Source of the DNA: an uncultured Lachnospiraceae bacterium
GTDB taxonomy: Bacteria > Bacillota > Clostridia > Lachnospirales > Lachnospiraceae
Reading direction: 5' to 3'
Length of the DNA: 13,198 bases
Assembly (NCBI GenBank): GCA_910577955.1
Contig: CAJTNC010000039.1
Coordinates: forward strand, 1-13,198
In this document: one piece after another, positions 1 through 7,289 of the stretch
How the letters are laid out: each line of letters begins with the position of its first letter
Position numbering within the stretch: the stretch's first letter is position 1
Translations under genes and position numbers: made by a program
The notes under the pieces: model-generated
Seen by the model: the letters and a program-made list of their open reading frames with translations, nothing else
The model's database searches: none
Told to the model about the DNA's origin: nothing

Positions 1-82
1 TGCTTCGCAAACCTGCATAAATACTGAATGTGTGGAGTTTTGCTCATGGCTAATATAAAGGGCAGAGGAGGTGAGTTAAGGA

Positions 83-580
83 ATGGATTACGCAGATATG
101 GAAATTGTTTATCAGAAGTATTCCAGATTAGTTTATGGATTTTTATATTCCCATACGCACAATGCCGAATGGTCAGAGGATATGACGCAGGAAACTTTTT
201 TGAAGGCAAGTATGTCTATTTCACGTTATGACGCTTCCTGTAAACTGTCTGTATGGCTTTGCCAGATTGCAAAGCATATATTATGGCAGGAATTTCGGAA
301 GAAGAATCGTTTCAAAATGGTGGAATTTACCGATAATCTGATAGATGATTCAATGTCGGAAGGGGAAACTCTTGTTATTCGGCAGGAAAATAAGATAGAG
401 CTTTATCAGGCAATTCACCTTCTGCCAGAACAGGAGAGAGAAGTTGTATTGTATCGCATAAGTGGGGAACTGTCTTTTCGCGAAATCGGAGAAATAATGG
501 GAAAAAGTGAAAATTGGAGCAGGACTGTTTTTTTTCGTGCCAAACAAAAAATCAGAAAGGAGATCAGTAAGAATGAATGA
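83..580 (+). CDS. ECF-type RNA polymerase sigma factor
   Basis: A 165-residue sigma-70 family protein of the extracytoplasmic-function (ECF) type, which directs RNA polymerase to a small regulon in response to a membrane signal. Region 2 spans roughly residues 5-75, with the core-binding and -10 recognition stretch around EDMTQETFLKA and the tryptophan-containing helix VWLCQIAKHI. Region 4 spans roughly residues 108-160, with LPEQEREVV followed by the helix-turn-helix FREIGEIMGKSENW. Only regions 2 and 4 are present and the length is normal for ECF factors. The start is supported by AGGAGG at 66-71, 11 nt before the ATG. The stop overlaps the next gene by 8 bp, which suggests translational coupling to its anti-sigma factor. 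The reading is firm; the target regulon is unknown. Confidence 0.93.
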   Translation: MDYADMEIVYQKYSRLVYGFLYSHTHNAEWSEDMTQETFLKASMSISRYDASCKLSVWLCQIAKHILWQEFRKKNRFKMVEFTDNLIDDSMSEGETLVIRQENKIELYQAIHLLPEQEREVVLYRISGELSFREIGEIMGKSENWSRTVFFRAKQKIRKEISKNE

Positions 581-1529
581 GAAATGTAACTGTGATGTGA
601 TACGGGATCTTCTTCCCGGCTACATTGACAACATTTTAAGTGACACAGGAAGCAAGCTGGTGAAAAACCATCTAGGGGAATGCGAAGAATGCCATAAAAT
701 TTATACAGAAATGGAGGAAGGTATCGGAAAAGATGATTTATCTGTCTATGATACTATTGCTGTGGACGCATTAAAAAAGATACGAAAACGTACGAACCGC
801 TTAAAAATAACCATAGGAATACTGGCGGGTATTCTGTTTATGTTACTATTATCTGCCGCCCTTAAAATTTATGTGATTGGTAAGCCGCTTGGAACAGGGT
901 CTATGTCCATAACAGATGTTGTATATGATGAAGAAACGGGGGAGCTTACTGTAAGTGGAAAAATAAATCTGTATTCTTTTCATGTTAGCAAAGTGGTGTG
1001 GGAAGAAGATGAGAATGAGCCGAATATTGTGAATGTGATAGTTTATTATGCGGAAACAATACCTTTTGCAGAAGATAAGACCGATTTTTCTGTTGTAATT
1101 CCTAATGTAAAAGGGAAAAAGGTTTACCTTGCCTGCCCGGAATATGATCGAATGGAAATATATGACTGGCGGACACATCACTATGAAGAGATAGAGAATT
1201 TGAAAAATGAAATATACAGCAAAATATCAGAACTTAACGAAAAAACGGACTGTTTAAACTGTATGAGGGGAATAACGACAGTGGAAGGCATAGAAGGAAT
1301 TAGTTTCAATGTGGATTTTATATATGGGGAAGACGCATCCTACTGGTGGTTTAATGGTATGCTGACAACGGACGGAGAACTGGAACCGGCAGATTTTGAA
1401 ATATGGATTTCTCTTGAGGAACCCCATAAAATTCTTATCTATGATTATCAAACAGGTGAATATATAGATGATTTTTCCATTATATCAAACAGAAGACCGG
1501 CAGAGGAGATGATTCATTTTCAGTTCTAA
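573..1529 (+). CDS. Membrane-anchored zinc-finger anti-sigma factor
   Basis: A 318-residue protein that probably binds and silences the upstream ECF sigma factor at the membrane. The N-terminal cytoplasmic part carries the zinc-dependent anti-sigma motif H33-x3-C37-x2-C40 (HLGECEEC), with Cys5 and Cys7 upstream. A single membrane span lies at about residues 78-100 (KITIGILAGILFMLLL). About 215 residues follow on the outside and match no domain I recognise; this is probably the sensory part. The start at 573 is chosen over the longer frame because AGGAG sits just upstream (about 558-562), the protein then begins with the family's usual N-terminus, and it overlaps the sigma stop by 8 bp. The codon use is AT-rich compared with the PTS region. 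The role is inferred from motif and gene pairing. Confidence 0.88.
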   Translation: MNEKCNCDVIRDLLPGYIDNILSDTGSKLVKNHLGECEECHKIYTEMEEGIGKDDLSVYDTIAVDALKKIRKRTNRLKITIGILAGILFMLLLSAALKIYVIGKPLGTGSMSITDVVYDEETGELTVSGKINLYSFHVSKVVWEEDENEPNIVNVIVYYAETIPFAEDKTDFSVVIPNVKGKKVYLACPEYDRMEIYDWRTHHYEEIENLKNEIYSKISELNEKTDCLNCMRGITTVEGIEGISFNVDFIYGEDASYWWFNGMLTTDGELEPADFEIWISLEEPHKILIYDYQTGEYIDDFSIISNRRPAEEMIHFQF

Positions 1530-1559
1530 CAGATAAATTTTCTTAAACTATCAACATAG

Positions 1560-1709
1560 CACAGAAAGAATGAGGTAGCAACCTATTTAGTTGAGGTACA
1601 TTTCTCTGATACAACTACCCAAAGTGTAGAGGACAAGCTAAGGCGTGTCATTCTCCACGATTTAGAGTATGGGAAACAGGGAAAATCAAGAAAAAGTGAT
1701 GAAAAATGA
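1560..1709 (+). pseudogene. Relic of a small transposon-associated ORF (TnpW-like)
   Basis: An open stretch without any usable start codon encodes about 49 residues including VATYLVEVHFSDTTTQSVED, followed by KLRRVILHDLE. From memory this resembles the small accessory proteins (TnpW-type) found next to serine recombinase genes in clostridial transposons and integrative elements. A stop lies directly upstream (1557-1559) and the 5' end is missing, so I read it as a remnant. In another frame, 1699-1758 gives a 19-codon ORF (MKNDEYVLDKQQQ...) that I cannot identify. No recombinase is present nearby. The family assignment is tentative; the open frame and absence of an ATG are directly visible. 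Confidence 0.4.
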
Positions 1710-1760
1710 TGAATATGTCCTTGACAAGCAGCAACAGGATGATCTGACAAGCGGCTGATT

Positions 1761-1796
1761 GGCTGATGGCAGTATGAAGACTTTGGACCATCAGCC
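1761..1796. terminator. Inverted repeat after the LytTR-DUF3021 operon
   Basis: A perfect 9-bp inverted repeat, GGCTGATGG at 1761-1769 and CCATCAGCC at 1788-1796, with an 18-nt loop that may hold a short inner AGT/ACT pair. It lies 11 bp beyond the stop of the minus-strand DUF3021 gene, where a terminator is expected. No U-tract follows on either strand, so it is at best a weak intrinsic terminator. GGCTGAT is also repeated directly at 1753-1759. Confidence 0.4.
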
Positions 1797-1807
1797 GGAT
1801 ATCACGG

Positions 1808-2266
1808 TTATATATTGCGATTCTGCAGTCGAATATTCATCTGTTTTACCTGTTTTTTTATGGCGCAGTACTGTGAGAGCCAGATGACTGTGTAGATGGC
1901 GAAGAAAAGGCCGAAAAATCCCAAAGCTCCGGGGATATTGTGGGGCATCCATTGCATAAAGCAGGCGATGGGGAAGGAAGCTGCGGAGCATACCGCAAGG
2001 TGGGTGAGCGTCATTTTTAAAAGGCTCCAGTTTTCTATCTCCCAGATGACGGATGCGCCGCCCCACATCGCGCCGTAGAGCAGGGCAAAGATAGTCTGCA
2101 ATATAACGGCGTTTATTTCACTGCCGCATGTCAAGATCAGATCATGAGGGACAGCCAAATAGGCTCCTGCACCATAAATCAGGGAGAAGATGACTGTTAT
2201 GATAGTGCTGATCGTAAGGCCGATGGGGGCGCCGATCAGAGCGCGTATAAAAATTTTATTTTTCAT
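1808..2266 (-). CDS. DUF3021-type four-helix membrane protein
   Basis: A 152-residue integral membrane protein with about four hydrophobic segments (near residues 5-30, 45-70, 80-105 and 110-135). It matches in layout the DUF3021 family, which is habitually encoded beside a stand-alone LytTR regulator. No catalytic motif is visible. The start at 2266 (MKNKIFIRAL) is preferred over the upstream in-frame ATG because that longer frame would run into the LytTR gene, and because a purine-rich AAAGGA lies about 12 nt before it. It follows the LytTR gene by 29 nt, so the two form one operon. In known LytTR-DUF3021 pairs the membrane protein usually restrains its partner; that role is inferred here. 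Confidence 0.82.
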   Translation of the reverse strand: MKNKIFIRALIGAPIGLTISTIITVIFSLIYGAGAYLAVPHDLILTCGSEINAVILQTIFALLYGAMWGGASVIWEIENWSLLKMTLTHLAVCSAASFPIACFMQWMPHNIPGALGFFGLFFAIYTVIWLSQYCAIKKQVKQMNIRLQNRNI

Positions 2267-2295
2267 ATTTATAGTTTTCCTTTCTTTCCGGAAAT

Positions 2296-2736
2296 TTAGA
2301 TTCCCAGAACTTGTTTGATTTTTTTGACATATCTTCTCGATACATAGGTGGTAGTGCCGTCTGAAAGTGTGACGCATATGGTGCCGGCAAAGCTCAAATC
2401 AAAATTTTTCACCTTTTTGAGATTGACGATCTCCGAGTTGGAAATGCGGACAAACTTATCTTTGTCGAGTCGCTGTTCCAGTTCATACAGGCGCAGGCGC
2501 AGAGTGTATTCCCCGTTTTCCGCTTGGGCATATACCTTGCCGGCGGCAGTATAGAGGCGGATAATATCGGACTGCTCCAGTATCTCCAGCGTATCGTTCC
2601 GGAAACCGGAGAGAATCCGGGGTGATTTTTCTGAAATCTTTCCCACAAGAGTGTTTAACTCATCGGTCATTTTGTCGGTAAGTATGATGATCTTCGGTTC
2701 TTTAAAAGCGGCATCAATTTTGATCTCTAATTGCAT
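2296..2736 (-). CDS. LytTR-family DNA-binding transcriptional regulator
   Basis: A 146-residue protein with no receiver domain. The LytTR DNA-binding domain occupies about residues 45-146, with the typical FVRISNSEIVNLKKV core followed by the beta-strands LSFAGTICVTLSDGTTTYVSR and the terminal helix RYVKKIKQVL. The N-terminal 40 residues are probably a dimerisation or partner-contact segment. The start at 2736 (MQLEIKI) is fixed by a perfect AGGAGGTGA ribosome binding site upstream; the longer frame to 2835 crosses the promoter. It is the first gene of the operon with the DUF3021 membrane protein and is transcribed divergently from cutC. Stand-alone LytTR proteins commonly regulate their own operon. 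Its physiological target is not evident from this window. Confidence 0.9.
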   Translation of the reverse strand: MQLEIKIDAAFKEPKIIILTDKMTDELNTLVGKISEKSPRILSGFRNDTLEILEQSDIIRLYTAAGKVYAQAENGEYTLRLRLYELEQRLDKDKFVRISNSEIVNLKKVKNFDLSFAGTICVTLSDGTTTYVSRRYVKKIKQVLGI

Positions 2737-2771
2737 ATAGTTTGTCACCTCCTTTTTGCGGCTGCAGTTAC

Positions 2772-2800
2772 AGTATACAGTAAAGGGTATATGCTGTCTG
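2772..2800 (-). promoter_or_regulatory. Candidate promoter of the LytTR operon
   Basis: Reading the minus strand, CAGACA (2800-2795) and TATACT (2777-2772) lie 17 bp apart, a 4/6 match to the -35 and 5/6 to the -10 of the housekeeping consensus. The repeated ACAGT elements at 2770-2774 and 2777-2781 are a possible LytTR contact site. The position, 36 bp upstream of the ATG, fits. Confidence 0.45.
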
Positions 2801-2807
2801 CTGTTTT

Positions 2808-2836
2808 TTGACAGGCGGTTGTTTTCGGGGTACAAA
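2808..2836 (+). promoter_or_regulatory. Candidate promoter of cutC
   Basis: TTGACA at 2808-2813 is a perfect -35 box and TACAAA at 2831-2836 is a 4/6 -10 box, with 17-bp spacing. The start would give a leader of about 95 nt before cutC. Its -35 box lies 7 bp from the -35 of the divergent LytTR promoter. Confidence 0.5.
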
Positions 2837-2937
2837 TGGCTTTGCTCCGATATGTTTTTACTTTTTTTCGGTTATAGAGTATGGTAAGATATTCATGTGG
2901 ATGGATAGAGAGTGTGTGAGACAGACAGGAGGGAAGG

Positions 2938-3708
2938 ATGAAGAGAGTGATAGAGGTGTGTGCCGGCAGCTACGGGGATTGTCTAAACGCGGCCCTTGGC
3001 GGCGCGGACAGGGTGGAACTGAATGCGGCGCTCAGTGTAGGCGGGCTGACGCCCGGAATTGCCACGCTCAGGCGGGTAAAACAGGATACGGATTTGAAGG
3101 TGATCTGTATGGTGCGCCCCAGAGCGGCGGGATTTTGTTATACGAAAGCGGAAAAAGCGGTGATGTTTGAGGAAGCGGAACTCCTTTTGGAAAACGGTGC
3201 GGACGGGCTGGCCTTTGGTTTCCTGTGTGAGGCTGGCAGCATAGACCGGGAGAGCACAGAGAGAATGATCGATCTGATCCATGAAAGGAAGAAAGAAGCG
3301 GTGTTCCACCGGGCTTTCGATGTGTGTGCAGATGCATATGCGGCTATGGAACTTCTGATCTCTCTGGGGGCAGACCGCGTTCTGACTTCCGGGCAGCGGG
3401 CGAAGGCGATGGAAGGGAAGGAACTTTTAAAAAAGTTACAGGAAGATTACGGCTCTAAAATAGAATTGTTGGCGGGCAGCGGGGTGAACGCGGAAAATGC
3501 CGCAGAGTTGATGGCGTATACCGGAATAAGTCAGATACATTCTTCCTGCAAGACATATCTGGAGGATAAGACAACAGCGGGAGAGTATGTTTCCTACGCG
3601 TATCTCCCTGCGCCATATGAGCGGTGTTACGACGGGGTGTCTTTCGAGGCGGTGAGAAAGCTTGTCAATTATTCTAAGGATCAGATGCCTCGTGATGGCG
3701 GAGCGTGA
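2938..3708 (+). CDS. cutC: CutC family protein (copper homeostasis)
   Basis: A 256-residue TIM-barrel protein of the CutC family, close to the roughly 250 residues of the E. coli protein. Conserved segments appear in order: EVCAGSYGDCLNAALGGADRV near the N-terminus, MVRPRAAGFCY at about residues 58-68, VFHRAFD at about 122-128, TSG at about 151-153, AGSGVN at about 178-183 and HSS at about 200-202. The family is linked to cytoplasmic copper(I) handling, but its biochemical role is still debated. The start follows AGGAGGG (2927-2933) at a spacing of 4 nt. No copper exporter, chaperone or CsoR/CopY regulator lies nearby, so the window does not itself support a copper role. A degraded nucleotidyltransferase begins 7 nt after the stop. 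Confidence 0.93.
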   Translation: MKRVIEVCAGSYGDCLNAALGGADRVELNAALSVGGLTPGIATLRRVKQDTDLKVICMVRPRAAGFCYTKAEKAVMFEEAELLLENGADGLAFGFLCEAGSIDRESTERMIDLIHERKKEAVFHRAFDVCADAYAAMELLISLGADRVLTSGQRAKAMEGKELLKKLQEDYGSKIELLAGSGVNAENAAELMAYTGISQIHSSCKTYLEDKTTAGEYVSYAYLPAPYERCYDGVSFEAVRKLVNYSKDQMPRDGGA

Positions 3709-3715
3709 TGGGTAA

Positions 3716-4047
3716 ATGAAAAATATGGATTTCAAGGCGCTTATGCAGTTTGCAAGAGGGAATGCAACACTTTTTGAGTGGAGCGGCTCTCCAATCGTCT
3801 CAAACAGTACATTGCAGGGTTATCTGCTGGGGGATAAAGTCAGGCAATCGGTGAATTGCTGGATGTGAAGAAAAGAACGACAGAGGGAGAAGAGAATTTG
3901 CAGATGCCCGTTATAAGGGAGTTCATTGAATCGGAGACCGTGAGGCTGAAAGAAATAGCAGATGATCTGGAGGATGATCATAACAGGGACCTTACGGCGC
4001 TTAACCGTATTTTCATAGAAACTATCACGGAGAAGGAGACTTCATAA
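3716..4047 (+). pseudogene. Decayed RlaP/YcgL-type nucleotidyltransferase
   Basis: Two out-of-phase fragments resemble one family of predicted nucleotidyltransferases (DNA polymerase beta superfamily, RlaP type). Fragment 1, from ATG 3716 to TGA 3866-3868, contains FARGNATLFEWSGSPIV, matching the conserved 'NxTLFEWLxSPIVY' centre. Fragment 2, in the other frame from about 3844 to TAA 4045-4047, contains GELLDVKKRTTEGEE and MPVIREFIE, matching the C-terminus. The N-terminal catalytic part (the GSxxxG and paired aspartates) is absent, and the segment between the fragments, including the family's LRPLLA-like block, is also missing. The gene has therefore lost its 5' end and an internal piece and has shifted frame at about 3835-3850. 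It cannot make an active enzyme. The identification rests on remembered family motifs, but both fragments point to the same family in the right order. Confidence 0.72.
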
Positions 4048-4063
4048 TGCGCAGATAAAATAT

Positions 4064-4101
4064 CACAAGGCCAAACGGCGTCTTTGCCCTTTGGCCTTGT
4101 G
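4064..4101. terminator. Bidirectional intrinsic terminator
   Basis: A perfect 12-bp stem, CACAAGGCCAAA at 4064-4075 and TTTGGCCTTGTG at 4090-4101, with an extra inner GGC/GCC pairing in a 14-nt loop. T-rich sequence follows on the plus strand (CTTTATATTT) and on the minus strand (ATATTTTATC). It sits between the convergent cutC/pseudogene unit and the PTS-GH1 operon and can end both. Confidence 0.85.
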
Positions 4102-4119
4102 CTTTATATTTCGTATCGT

Positions 4120-5571
4120 TTACAGCTCTTCGCCGTTGGTGGCGATCACGTTTTTGTACCAGTAGAAGGAATCTTTGCGCAGTCTTTCACCGGTTCCGTT
4201 TCCTCTGTCGTCGAGATCCACATAGATGTAGCCGTAGCGTTTGCTCATCTCGCCCTGAGAACAGGAGATGATATCGATGGGCCCCCATGAGGCGTAACCG
4301 AACACATCCACGCCGTCCTTTACCGCTTCTTTCATGGCTTTGATATTGCCTTCCAGATAGGCGATCCGGTAGTCGTCATGCACTTTGCCGTCCACCACCT
4401 CATCCAGAGCGCCCAGTCCGTTTTCCGCGATAAAAATAGGTTTCTGATAGCGGTCCCAGTAGAGGTTTAAGGAGTTCCGGAACCCAAGAGGGTCGATCCC
4501 CCAGCCCCAGATGGACTTTTCGATATAGGGGTTAGCCGTGGCTTCCAGCGGACTTGCCGCACTGGCTGTGTCGGCGTCGGTCTTCGCTGCGGCTGTCTGT
4601 GTAAAATAGTAGGAGAAGGACACAAAATCGACGGTGTTTTCTCTGAGCAGTTTTTCTTCCTCCGCCGTGATCTCAAAGGAAATGTTGTTGTCCTTGAAAA
4701 AGCGCAGGGCGTATCCGGGATATTCGCCGCGGACGCTGACATCGGAGAAGAAATACTGATTCATCTGGTTGATCTGCGTGGCCGCGAAGACGTCCTCCGG
4801 CTTGCAGGTTCTGGGATATCTGGTGTCGTCCCCCAACATCATGCCGATCTTTAACTCCGGATATGTCTCGTGGGCATATTTTGTGGCCAGAGCTTCCGCC
4901 ACAAACTGGTTGTGGACAGCCTGATATACGTCGTTTTGGGTGTAGCCCTCCATCAATCCGAGGGAAGAGAATTCACCCCATCCCCCCAGACAGTTCACCT
5001 GATTTAACAGGATCCAGTATTTTACTTTATCGTGGTAGCGGTCAAACAGAGTCCGGCTGAACTTTACATAAGCGTCCACAGTCTCTTTGCCGAGGAAACC
5101 GTTGTATTTCGTCACAAGGTGCAAGGGCATCTCATAGTGGGTGATGGTCATCACCGGTTCCATCCCAAGCTTTAACATTTCATCCAACATATCGTCATAG
5201 AAGCGAAGTCCTGCCTCATTAGGCTCATTCTCCACCCCCGTGGGGAAGATTCTGGTCCAGGCGAAGGAAGTTCTGAAACAGGTAAAACCCATTTCGGCCA
5301 TCAGCGCCAGATCCTCTTTGTAGGTGTGATAAAAATCGATGGCGCCTCTTCTCGGATAATATCCTTCCTTGTCGGCCAACGCCTTTTCGATATCTTCCTT
5401 TGTGTGTTTAAAGCCTACGACCTGTTTGCGGGAATAGACTTCCGGCAATATTTCTATGTCCGCCATGGACGGCCCTTTCCCATCCGCATCCCAGGCGCCC
5501 TCCGCCTGATTGGCGGCGATGGCGCCGCCCCAGAGAAAATCTTTCGGGAAACCCGACGGTGCTTGTCTCAT
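4120..5571 (-). CDS. GH1 6-phospho-beta-glucosidase with Gln at the acid/base site
   Basis: A 483-residue glycoside hydrolase family 1 enzyme expected to cleave the 6-phospho-beta-glucoside delivered by the adjacent PTS. The N-terminal FPKDFLWGGAIAANQAEGA motif, the HYEMPLHL block and the nucleophile motif IAENG (Glu383) are present. The 6-phosphate-binding residues of this subgroup, Ser438, Lys444 and Tyr446 in CSQGEMSKRYG, are also there. Where family members have NEP or NEIN with the acid/base glutamate, this protein reads LLNQVN, with Gln191 (codon CAG, plus positions 4999-5001). Start 5571 is chosen because AAAGGA lies 8 nt upstream and the protein then begins at the usual place; the longer frame to 5649 would overlap the IIA gene. 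It is the last gene of the operon, 46 nt after IIA. Family membership is firm; the exact substrate and mechanism are not. Confidence 0.93.
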   Translation of the reverse strand: MRQAPSGFPKDFLWGGAIAANQAEGAWDADGKGPSMADIEILPEVYSRKQVVGFKHTKEDIEKALADKEGYYPRRGAIDFYHTYKEDLALMAEMGFTCFRTSFAWTRIFPTGVENEPNEAGLRFYDDMLDEMLKLGMEPVMTITHYEMPLHLVTKYNGFLGKETVDAYVKFSRTLFDRYHDKVKYWILLNQVNCLGGWGEFSSLGLMEGYTQNDVYQAVHNQFVAEALATKYAHETYPELKIGMMLGDDTRYPRTCKPEDVFAATQINQMNQYFFSDVSVRGEYPGYALRFFKDNNISFEITAEEEKLLRENTVDFVSFSYYFTQTAAAKTDADTASAASPLEATANPYIEKSIWGWGIDPLGFRNSLNLYWDRYQKPIFIAENGLGALDEVVDGKVHDDYRIAYLEGNIKAMKEAVKDGVDVFGYASWGPIDIISCSQGEMSKRYGYIYVDLDDRGNGTGERLRKDSFYWYKNVIATNGEEL

Positions 5572-5617
5572 AGTATTTGTCCTTTCCGGCATGTTATTAT
5601 CTGCCTGTTGTCCTGCT

Positions 5618-5959
5618 TTATTTTTTGAAGTCAGTCGTAATACGCTCATAGAAGCTGATCAGATGATTCGCCATATTAAGCTCCGAGTAGATGGTCATCA
5701 ACGTATCCTGCGCATGGGAGAACAAAAGCGTAGTCTGCAGATCGTCGTCCTCAATAGTGGACTGGATCGTGTCGGTCTGGATCCTGTGGGCTTTTACGAT
5801 CTCCTTTTTGGCTTCTTTCATTTTTTCCTTTGCCGCATCGATATCTCCTTCGGATTCAATATGGCGCAGGGCTTCGTTCACAAAATTTCTGCTGTCTCCG
5901 GCATGCATGATGATCTGCATGGCGGCCGTATTTAATTCTTCCATTGATAATTTTGCCAT
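5618..5959 (-). CDS. PTS lactose/cellobiose-family EIIA component
   Basis: A 113-residue all-helical EIIA of the lactose/cellobiose PTS family. It takes phosphate from HPr and passes it to the IIB cysteine. The phosphorylated histidine is His82 in LLFSHAQDTLM, and Asp85 corresponds to the metal-binding aspartate of the trimeric LacF fold. The length is typical (about 105-115 residues). The start at 5959 is preceded by AGGAG at a spacing of about 9 nt; MEELN at residue 6 is a less likely alternative. It lies 41 nt after the IIC gene and 46 nt before GH1, within one operon. It completes the three-part permease, so no external EIIA is needed. Confidence 0.93.
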   Translation of the reverse strand: MAKLSMEELNTAAMQIIMHAGDSRNFVNEALRHIESEGDIDAAKEKMKEAKKEIVKAHRIQTDTIQSTIEDDDLQTTLLFSHAQDTLMTIYSELNMANHLISFYERITTDFKK

Positions 5960-6000
5960 AGGTTATATCTCCTGATTTTTCTGACTTGATTTGTGCTGCT

Positions 6001-7254
6001 TCAAGCTTTTGCCTCTTTCTTTTCCTGCTCCGCTTTTTCTTCAGCCAGACACTGGTTGTCGTAGACTTTGAAGAACGGATAGTATACGATCCAGCTCACT
6101 GCGAAAATAGCCAGTACAAGAAGCACGCCTGAGACGGAACCTGTCACCAAAAAGCCTACGATGGGGCTCGGCAGATACCAGAAGTTGAAAGGCGCTGCGG
6201 GAATCGGAACCAGTCCCCATTTCAGAGCAAACCAAGTCATTGTCGGCCCAACCAGTCCCATGATCCACATAGGAACCATCAGGATCGGATTGAACGTGAT
6301 GGGAGCGCCGAATACGAGGGGCTCGTTGATGTTGCAGAGGGAGGGAACGATGGTCGTCTTGCCGATCACTTTCAGTTTTTTCGATTTTGCGATCAACAGC
6401 ATGATAGCCAACGCCAATGTGGTTCCGCCGCCGCCTAACAGGAAAAGGTTTGCCGCTTCGCCGGTGTGGATGTACATAGGAGCCTGACCGGCCGCCACTG
6501 CCGCCATGTTGTCGCCGATACCCTGTAAACAGATCACCGAGGTAACAGGGTAAATTACCCATGTGGAGATGCCGAAGGTATACAGGAAGGCATATCCGAT
6601 GAAGTTTAAGAGCAGGAAGCCCCAGAAGGACTGCCCGATGGCGATAAACGGTGTGAAGATCATGGTGATCACTTCAAAGATAGAAATGTCAAGCACAAAG
6701 GTGAAGATCCAGCCGAACAGAAGGCACAGCGTGATCGGGATCAGCGTGTCAAACCATACGGTGATAAAGTCGGGGAGCGATGTGTCCTCGCCGAAGAAAG
6801 AGTGCTTCGCAAACTGATTCATCACCGCTGCAACAAGTAAGCCTGCAATCAGGGCGCAGAGCATGCCGGCTGTTCCGAAGTTGGAGAAAGGAACGATGAA
6901 ATTTCCGGCTTCATCGAAGGTGGGGTAGATGAACATCAGATACAGAGCGATGCCTGCCATACCCGCCTGTTTAGCGGTCTTTCTGTGTTTTTTCTTCTCC
7001 ATGATCGTGGTCGGGATCAGGTAAGCTAAGAAAATGGACAAAAGTCCGAAGGAAAAGTTGCTTAACATTGTCAGATCCGGTATAAAGGGTACATATTCGC
7101 GGATAATACTGAATACGGTGGCGAAGGAACCGATCAGAATAACCGGCATGGCCGCCAGTATGGATTCCTGTACGGCTGCGATCCACGGATTTCTGGCCAT
7201 TTTGTTCATTTTGGGGGCAAATACATTTGTCATCCAAGTCATTAGTTTTTGCAT
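6001..7254 (-). CDS. PTS cellobiose-type EIIC permease
   Basis: A 417-residue multi-spanning membrane permease of the lactose/cellobiose PTS (CelB-like) family that moves the sugar across the membrane as it is phosphorylated by IIB. About ten hydrophobic spans are visible. The conserved NINEPLVFGAPITFNPILM block in the C-terminal half is the substrate-site motif of this family. The C-terminus is a charged cytoplasmic tail (AEEKAEQEKKEAKA). The start at 7254 is supported by AAGGAGA just upstream. It lies 35 nt after IIB and 41 nt before IIA. The length is a little short of the typical 430-450 residues but no segment is obviously lost. Substrate preference (cellobiose, another beta-glucoside, chitobiose) cannot be told from sequence alone. 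Confidence 0.93.
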   Translation of the reverse strand: MQKLMTWMTNVFAPKMNKMARNPWIAAVQESILAAMPVILIGSFATVFSIIREYVPFIPDLTMLSNFSFGLLSIFLAYLIPTTIMEKKKHRKTAKQAGMAGIALYLMFIYPTFDEAGNFIVPFSNFGTAGMLCALIAGLLVAAVMNQFAKHSFFGEDTSLPDFITVWFDTLIPITLCLLFGWIFTFVLDISIFEVITMIFTPFIAIGQSFWGFLLLNFIGYAFLYTFGISTWVIYPVTSVICLQGIGDNMAAVAAGQAPMYIHTGEAANLFLLGGGGTTLALAIMLLIAKSKKLKVIGKTTIVPSLCNINEPLVFGAPITFNPILMVPMWIMGLVGPTMTWFALKWGLVPIPAAPFNFWYLPSPIVGFLVTGSVSGVLLVLAIFAVSWIVYYPFFKVYDNQCLAEEKAEQEKKEAKA

Positions 7255-7289
7255 GGTTTTTCTCTCCTTGTTTTTATGGTAGATTCTGT

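Noticed and set aside
28..231. Short plus-strand ORF before and across the sigma factor start
   Set aside because: It has no family-like sequence and is overlapped by the clear sigma factor frame with its own AGGAGG.
4064..4101. 12-bp inverted repeat as insertion-sequence ends
   Set aside because: The arms are only 14 nt apart, are followed by T-rich tracts on both sides and sit between convergent genes, so a terminator explains them.
5572..5649. N-terminal extension of the GH1 protein
   Set aside because: It would overlap the IIA gene, has no ribosome binding site and adds residues unlike GH1 N-termini; 5571 has AAAGGA 8 nt upstream.
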